Assembly (NCBI GenBank): GCA_963772165.1
Contig: CAVYWA010000009.1
Location: 248,001 to 312,000 of the forward strand
DNA length: 64,000 bases
Reading direction: 5' to 3'
DNA from: JAGVPT01 sp963772165
GTDB taxonomy: Bacteria > Bacteroidota > Ignavibacteria > UBA10030 > UBA8401
Position 1 is the stretch's first letter. Each line of letters begins with the position of its first letter. Of the stretch, positions 58,985 to 64,000 are shown in pieces. Position numbers and translations under genes: made by a program. The notes beneath the pieces were generated by a model. That model saw only the letters and a program-made list of their open reading frames with translations. It searched no databases and was not told where the DNA came from.

Positions 58985-59941
58985 CTATTTCTCCAGAAAT
59001 TCCAGCACCTTTTTCATATCCTCCGGTAACTCTGAGTCAAACCGCATGAACTCTTTCGTCACAGGATGGACAAATCCCAGCTTCTTTGCGTGAAGCGCCT
59101 GGCGTGAAATTTTCTCGAGGAGGTTTGCCGCTTCCGCCTTTTTCTTTCCGTCCACACCGCTGACCGCAATTTTTCTTCCGCCGTACGTTTCATCACCGAA
59201 CACCGGATGATGGATATGTGCAAGATGAACGCGAATCTGGTGCGTGCGGCCAGTCCGCAGATGGAGCCGGAGGAGCGCAAGATATGCAAACTGCTCAATG
59301 ACTTCGTATTCCGTCGCTGCGTATTTTCCCTCTTTGACCACCGCAACTTTTTTCCTGTCGCTCTTGCTCCGGCCCAGCGGTGCTTCGATGATTCCTTCCG
59401 GAGTTTTGAAGACGCCCCAGACAATCGCCCGATATTCTCTTTCTGTCGTTTTGTTGGCAAATTGCCGCGAAAGCCTTTGATGCGTCGTTTCATCCTTTGC
59501 AACGACTAGCAATCCCGATGTATCTTTATCCAGCCGGTGCACGATGCCCGGTCGCAGCGGGTGGGCCTGCGAAAGAGAACGGGAATGATAGAGCAAAGCG
59601 TTGACGAGCGTGCCTGAATAATTCTTGTATGCCGGGTGCGTGACCATGCCCGCGGGTTTATTCACCACGAGGAGATACTTGTCTTCGTAGACGATATCAA
59701 GAGGAATGTTTTCAGGAAGGACTTCCGGAGGCGCCGGTGTGGAGAGTTCTACCTGGATGACCTCGCCCGGAATAATTGCATGGCTGGCTTTCACCCTCTT
59801 TCCGCTCACAACAACTTCACCCCTGCGAATAGCTTCCTGCACTTTGGTGCGCGTTGCGTTTTCAACGTGCGACGTCAGATACACATCGAGCCGTTCTTTT
59901 TTTTGTCCGGCCGGAATGACGATGTCGAATTTCCGTTTCAT
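58985..59941 (-). CDS. rluD: RluD-family 23S rRNA pseudouridine synthase
   Basis: 318 residues from ATG 59941 (a GTG at 59959 is the alternative). N-terminal S4 RNA-binding domain (ERLDVYLTSHVENATRTKVQ), catalytic domain with Asp in PGIVHRLDKDTSGLLVVAKD, plus LLVVNKPAGMVTHPA and LHLRTGRTHQIRVHLAHI. The S4 domain and motifs fit RluD (helix 69 of 23S rRNA); RluC is the alternative. Last gene of the ileS-dksA-lspA-rluD run. Confidence 0.88.
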   Translation of the reverse strand: MKRKFDIVIPAGQKKERLDVYLTSHVENATRTKVQEAIRRGEVVVSGKRVKASHAIIPGEVIQVELSTPAPPEVLPENIPLDIVYEDKYLLVVNKPAGMVTHPAYKNYSGTLVNALLYHSRSLSQAHPLRPGIVHRLDKDTSGLLVVAKDETTHQRLSRQFANKTTEREYRAIVWGVFKTPEGIIEAPLGRSKSDRKKVAVVKEGKYAATEYEVIEQFAYLALLRLHLRTGRTHQIRVHLAHIHHPVFGDETYGGRKIAVSGVDGKKKAEAANLLEKISRQALHAKKLGFVHPVTKEFMRFDSELPEDMKKVLEFLEK

Positions 59942-59985
59942 TGAGGGTTCGGCGCACACATACGAATGCCGGAATAGTAGGAGGG

Positions 59986-60597
59986 CTACGAATGAATTTT
60001 CGGCGGAGGATCGGATGATGCCGCAGCGGGTTCCAATGCATGCTTCCCGCTTTCTTCGTCTTCGACAACGAAACTTCGATGAAAAATGAGTAAGATCAAA
60101 ACGCCGATGGTCACCGATGCATCGGCAATGTTGAAGATAGGCCAGCGAGAGAGATGGTACCCGAAGATGGTCACGTTAAAGAAATCGATATCGATAAAAT
60201 CAACAACTTTGCCGTAAAACAATCCGCCGTCGTTGAACAGCACTCCGTAAAAAACCCGGTCGATGAGGTTGCCGATCGCGCCTCCGAGGATGAGTGCAAG
60301 CGAGAAACGGAACAACAGCCGCTCGTTTCTCATCTTGTACAGATAGAACAAAATGCCAATGCTGGCGATGACGGAAAAAACGGAGAAAAACAATTTCCCG
60401 CCGACATCGATTCCAAACGCCATTCCAGGGTTTTCAATATAGGTCAACCGTCCAAAATTCCCGAGAACCGGAATCGTGGAGCCGAGAGGAATTCCTTTCA
60501 CGTGAATACCGAGTGCTGAGATTGAAAATCCTTTGATGAACAACTTTGTCGCCTGGTCGCCGAGAACGACAAACAACGTTACATATAATATTCTCAC
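59986..60597 (-). CDS. lspA: Lipoprotein signal peptidase II
   Basis: Membrane aspartyl protease that removes lipoprotein signal peptides. 203 residues from a GTG at 60597 with AGGA upstream; the open frame to 60726 would overlap dksA and is unlikely. Four membrane segments; catalytic Asp residues in GGAIGNLIDRVFYG and FNIADASVTIGVL. A hydrophilic tail of about 30 residues is longer than usual. Its substrates include the lipoproteins seen here at 23167 and 33286. Confidence 0.93.
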   Translation of the reverse strand: MRILYVTLFVVLGDQATKLFIKGFSISALGIHVKGIPLGSTIPVLGNFGRLTYIENPGMAFGIDVGGKLFFSVFSVIASIGILFYLYKMRNERLLFRFSLALILGGAIGNLIDRVFYGVLFNDGGLFYGKVVDFIDIDFFNVTIFGYHLSRWPIFNIADASVTIGVLILLIFHRSFVVEDEESGKHALEPAAASSDPPPKIHS

Positions 60598-60629
60598 TTC
60601 ACATTTTCCTGCGGGTTGTACGAAATAAC

Positions 60630-61154
60630 TTACCTGCCTTTTTTTACTTTGCAGCGGATGCAAAGCTGCGCATGAGGGACCGCTTCCAGCCGCTCTTTTT
60701 CGATCAGCTTTCCGCAGTCGGTGCAAAATCCGTAGGTCCCTTTTTCTATCCGTTTCAACGCATCTTCGAGGTAGTTCAAAAATTTCCCTTCGCGCGACGC
60801 GAACAAAAATGTTTTCTCCCGCTCCATGGCATCGGTCCCCTGTTCCATGTGCATTGAATAGGTAGAGTTCTCATTGGCATACTCGCCCGTTGTCACGTCC
60901 ATCATGCTCTCTTTGAGGATCTGCAGTTCGTCGAGAATCTCCTTCCTTTTTTCTACGATAATCACCTTAAAGCGTTCCAACTCTTTCACCCCGTACCCTT
61001 TCACTTTCACAGGCCGTTTCTCGAGCGCGGCTTTTGCCATGATCTTATCTGCTGCTTTGGGGGCAACTTTTTTTCGTTTCGCTTTCGTAGCCATACTTCC
61101 CGCTCCTTTTTTAACTCCGACGATCTTTCTTTTCGCCGTACCTGCTTTTGCCAT
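60630..61154 (-). CDS. DksA/TraR-family zinc-finger protein with a basic N-terminal extension
   Basis: 174 residues. C-terminal zinc finger YGFCTDCGKLIEKERLEAVP with the second pair in LCIRCKVKKG; a coiled coil before it (about 58-110). The N-terminal 50 residues are rich in Lys and Ala, absent from E. coli DksA. It would bind RNA polymerase through the secondary channel; response to ppGpp is assumed from the family only. Placed between ileS and lspA. Confidence 0.88.
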   Translation of the reverse strand: MAKAGTAKRKIVGVKKGAGSMATKAKRKKVAPKAADKIMAKAALEKRPVKVKGYGVKELERFKVIIVEKRKEILDELQILKESMMDVTTGEYANENSTYSMHMEQGTDAMEREKTFLFASREGKFLNYLEDALKRIEKGTYGFCTDCGKLIEKERLEAVPHAQLCIRCKVKKGR

Positions 61155-61203
61155 AGCTGTTCCTCACAGTGGATAGAAAATGAATTAGATTCCTGCCTGG
61201 TGC

Positions 61204-64000
61204 TTACCTTGCCCTTTCAATACTGATGTCGCACAGTTCACCGTTGATATTTTCGTTGGAAGAGATTTCGCCTGCATGCAGCGTCGGGTGGACATCGACA
61301 GCAAGCGTTTCATGGGCGATGTATTCCTGCATCGCTTCTAACGCCGCCTTCAGCACATCGGTTCCCGAATAGTAGATCGAAATTCTGTCCATCACATCGA
61401 AGCCCGCATCCTTCCTCATGTTCTGCACCCGGTTGACAAACTCGCGCGCGAACCCTTCATTCCGCAGATCGGGCGTAATTTCCGTGTCGAGTGCAACGGT
61501 CACGCCTCCGTCCGCCTCCACGAGCCAGCCATGCAGGTCTTCGTGGAGCACTTCAACGTCTTCCTTCGAGATTGAAAACGTATCGCCGTTCACCGGAATT
61601 GTGAACACGCCCGTCCTCTGAAGCGATGAAATCTCCTGCGATGTCATTTCACGCACTTTCGCCGCAACGGCTTGAACCCGTTTGCCGTATTTCTGCCCGA
61701 GTGATCTAAAATTCGGTTTGGCTTTTTTGATGACGATGTCGGATTCATCGTGGACGAACTCGATTGTTTTCACATTGATCTCGTCCAGGATCACCCCTTC
61801 CATTTTCATGATGGATTGCTTCTGTTCTTCATTCGAAATCGGCACGATGATTTTTTTCAACGGCTGACGCACTTTGAGGTTGGACTTCATTCTCATCGCC
61901 CGCACGATCCCGACAATCCGTACCGCACGGTCCATCCGCTCTTCAAGTTCCCGGTCAATAACGTCAACTTCAACGCTTGAAAGCGTCGAAAGGTGGACCG
62001 ATGCGAACTGTTCGCTCTTCGTCACAGAATTCAAGCCCCGGTACAATTCGTCGGCAAGGAACGGAGCAAAGGGTGCCATCATTTTAGTTACTGCAACCAG
62101 GCATTCATAGAGCGTTTGATACGCAGCAGTCTTGTCTTTTCCTCTTTCGCTCTTCCAAAACCGTCGTCTGTTCCTTCGAACATACCAATTGGAAAGTTGA
62201 TCTATTGTGAAGTCGCTCACGGCCCGTGCCGCTTTCATGATATCGTATTCATCCATGAACCGCGAATAGGCTTGGATGAGTGTGTTCAGCGATGAGAGAA
62301 TCCACCGGTCGATTTCCGCCCGTTCCGCGATGGGAATGCGCGCTTCGCGATACGTAAACTTATCAATGTTCGCATAGAGCGCGAAGAAGGAATATGTGTT
62401 CACCAGCGTGCTGAAGAATTTCCGCTGGACTTCCGCGATCCCTTCTTCATCGAACAACGTCGGGCGCCACACCGGACTGTTGGAAACAAGGTACCAACGC
62501 GTTGCATCGGCGCCGTACTTCTGGATCAGCTGAAACGGGTTAACGGTATTTCCCTTCGACTTGGACATTTTCTGTCCCTGTTTATCGAGGATCAAATCGT
62601 TAACCAAACAATTCTTGAACGCCGGTTTGTCGAAAAGAAATGTCCCGATTGAATGGAGCGTATAAAACCAACCGCGCGTTTGGTCGATACCTTCAGAAAT
62701 GAAATCCGCCGGGTATGCCTTGTCGAAAATTTCTTTATTCTCGAACGGAAAATGCCACTGAGCAAACGGCATGGCTCCCGAATCGAACCAGACGTCGATA
62801 AGTTCCGGAGTGCGCTTCATGGTACCGCTGCATTTCTCGCACGTAAATGTCACGGGGTCGACAGACGGCTTATGCAAATCGAGGGGCTGCGGAAAATTTT
62901 TGCCTTTTTTCAACTCTTCAATGCTGCCGACGCATTTCAGATGCCCGCATTTTTCGCACACCCAGATCGGGAGCGGCGTTCCCCAATACCGGTCGCGTGA
63001 TAACGCCCAATCCTTGTTCTCCTCGAGCCAGTTGCCGAACCTGCCCGAACCGGTTTCTGCGGGTATCCAAGTAATCTGTTTGTTCAATTCGATCATTCTC
63101 GGCGCGTACTTCGTTGTGCTGATATACCACGACTCCCTCGCATAATAGAGCAGAGGCGACGAACAACGCCAGCAATGCGGGTAGCTGTGAAGATACGCTT
63201 CTTTTTTGTAGAGAATGTTACGCGACTTTAAATCCTGTATTATCTCTGCATCGGCATCTTTCACGAACTTGCCTTTGTAATCGGTCACGGTCTCGTCAAA
63301 GTTGCCGGACTTGTTGACCGGATGGATTGTAGGAAGTCCGTACTTTCGCCCCGTTTGATAATCGTCTTCGCCGTAGGCAGGAGCCATGTGAACGATGCCG
63401 GAACCGTCTTCCGTGGTGACAAAATCAGCCTCAACGACGTACCATCCTCTTTCTTTGGTTTGATGATAATTAAAAAGGCGTTCGTATTCTTTTCCGGCCA
63501 ATTCCTTCCCGGCAAACTCTGCTGTAATTCTGTATTTGTCTTTCAAAACTCCGAGACGTGCTTTTGCGAGGATGAGAAATTCTCCCGTGCCGACGAGCGC
63601 ATCGTCTTCACCGCTCATCAATTCAACTTTGACGTATTCAATCGCCGGATGGATTGCCAGAGCGACATTTGAAATAAGCGTCCACGGCGTCGTCGTCCAG
63701 ACGAGGAAATAAGTATTCGTCTCCCCTTTCACTTTCATCTTTACATACACGCTCGGATCTTTCACATCTTTATACCCAAGCGCTACTTCGTGAGATGATA
63801 GCGGCGTTTCGCAGCGGGGGCAGTACGGCTGAATCTTATAGCCTTTGTAGATCATCCCGCCGTCAAAATATCGTTTCAGCGCCCACCACACAGATTCCAT
63901 ATACTCGTTGGTGAAGGTGATATAGGGATGGGAAAGGTCAACCCAGTACCCCATCTCGCGCGTCATCGTTTCCCACTCGGTCTTATACTTCCAGACAGAT
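61204..64000 (-). CDS. ileS: Isoleucine--tRNA ligase, partial (5' end outside window)
   Basis: Class I synthetase charging tRNA-Ile. The frame is open from the window edge to the stop at 61204, about 932 codons; only the N-terminal part with HIGH is missing. Seen: WWALKRYFDGGMIYKGYKIQ, the editing domain (VWTTTPWTLISNVALAIHP), DVWFDSGAMPFAQWHFP, EGIDQTRGWFYTLHSIG, KMSKSKGNTVNPF, and the anticodon-binding domain with WYVRRNRRRFWKSERGKDK. The form with a long C-terminal extension and no terminal zinc finger is the eukaryote-like type 2 enzyme. Confidence 0.95.
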   Translation of the reverse strand, partial: SVWKYKTEWETMTREMGYWVDLSHPYITFTNEYMESVWWALKRYFDGGMIYKGYKIQPYCPRCETPLSSHEVALGYKDVKDPSVYVKMKVKGETNTYFLVWTTTPWTLISNVALAIHPAIEYVKVELMSGEDDALVGTGEFLILAKARLGVLKDKYRITAEFAGKELAGKEYERLFNYHQTKERGWYVVEADFVTTEDGSGIVHMAPAYGEDDYQTGRKYGLPTIHPVNKSGNFDETVTDYKGKFVKDADAEIIQDLKSRNILYKKEAYLHSYPHCWRCSSPLLYYARESWYISTTKYAPRMIELNKQITWIPAETGSGRFGNWLEENKDWALSRDRYWGTPLPIWVCEKCGHLKCVGSIEELKKGKNFPQPLDLHKPSVDPVTFTCEKCSGTMKRTPELIDVWFDSGAMPFAQWHFPFENKEIFDKAYPADFISEGIDQTRGWFYTLHSIGTFLFDKPAFKNCLVNDLILDKQGQKMSKSKGNTVNPFQLIQKYGADATRWYLVSNSPVWRPTLFDEEGIAEVQRKFFSTLVNTYSFFALYANIDKFTYREARIPIAERAEIDRWILSSLNTLIQAYSRFMDEYDIMKAARAVSDFTIDQLSNWYVRRNRRRFWKSERGKDKTAAYQTLYECLVAVTKMMAPFAPFLADELYRGLNSVTKSEQFASVHLSTLSSVEVDVIDRELEERMDRAVRIVGIVRAMRMKSNLKVRQPLKKIIVPISNEEQKQSIMKMEGVILDEINVKTIEFVHDESDIVIKKAKPNFRSLGQKYGKRVQAVAAKVREMTSQEISSLQRTGVFTIPVNGDTFSISKEDVEVLHEDLHGWLVEADGGVTVALDTEITPDLRNEGFAREFVNRVQNMRKDAGFDVMDRISIYYSGTDVLKAALEAMQEYIAHETLAVDVHPTLHAGEISSNENINGELCDISIERAR

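Noticed and set aside
1..64000. CRISPR array, rRNA genes, replication origin, prophage structural genes
   Set aside because: No regularly spaced repeats, rRNA signatures, DnaA-box clusters or phage morphogenesis genes were seen on either strand.

Overview
The window reads as one contiguous bacterial chromosome segment, probably from a metagenome-assembled genome of the Bacteroidota/Chlorobiota/Ignavibacteriota group. That placement is an inference from gene content and order: ileS-dksA-lspA-rluD in a row, a hisBHAFI cluster, class II (B12-dependent) ribonucleotide reductase, a TrpB2-type tryptophan synthase, nuoA-F separated from the rest of complex I, GH92 mannosidase and MreBC. Promoters that can be read are sigma70-like (TTGACA or TTGACT, 17 bp, TATATT) rather than the -33/-7 type of Bacteroidia. 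Short palindromic repeats fill many intergenic gaps.

Layout. 1-7.8 kb (minus strand): MacA/MacB-like export pair (permease cut by the window edge), a secreted GH92 alpha-mannosidase, a small membrane protein, an amino-acid permease and an unknown cysteine-cluster protein. 7.9-14.8 kb (minus): five signalling genes (two receiver-histidine kinases, one large hybrid kinase with two receivers, one lone receiver, one protein with a degenerate receiver), with no DNA-binding output protein. 15-18.8 kb: tRNA-Arg(TCG) with a duplicated fragment of its 5' end, an rRNA methyltransferase, an ATP-grasp protein and trpB2. 19.1-22.9 kb: a complete 3.8-kb transposon (element I). 23-27 kb: CpoB-like lipoprotein, DEDDh exonuclease, fructose-1,6-bisphosphatase, VapBC and a broken HNH gene. 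27-31 kb: a heterodimeric ABC exporter (one half frameshifted) with a four-helix-bundle gene framed by perfect inverted repeats lodged between its halves. 31-41.6 kb: serS, a degenerate EEP-family lipoprotein, an RmlD-like reductase, a PfkB kinase, hisI-F-A-H-B (hisB frameshifted) and nrdJ. 42-48.6 kb (plus): nuoABCDEF, an outer-membrane protein and an S66 LD-carboxypeptidase. 48.6-52.9 kb: a 156-bp MITE next to a 4.07-kb transposon (element II). 53-58 kb: sodC, purN, purH, mreB, mreC. 58-64 kb: a repeat field with a DUF559 remnant, then rluD, lspA, dksA and ileS (cut by the window edge).

Main discovery. Elements I and II are two members of one family of cargo-carrying IS1-like transposons. 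Both have about 19-21 bp terminal inverted repeats of the form GGTARTG-N5-TTTTSAA, both are flanked by exact 8-bp target duplications (AACAAAAG; AGCTTTTG), and both encode related single-ORF IS1-type DDE transposases. The MITE has the same ends and shares the AGCTTTTG target, giving three copies of the 8-mer in a ladder. Element I carries a Panacea-domain antitoxin with a candidate toxin, a ClpP-fold serine (SDH-type) protease and a small helix-turn-helix protein. A palindrome AGTGATA-N3-TATCACT lies upstream of the helix-turn-helix, transposase and protease genes; in front of the helix-turn-helix gene it exactly fills the 17-bp promoter spacer. Element II carries a small basic protein with a predicted leaderless promoter, a membrane-anchored unknown, a zinc-ribbon fragment of an IS1595-type transposase and a P63C-domain protein.

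Limits: all family names come from reading motifs by eye. No database search, fold prediction or codon statistic was run.
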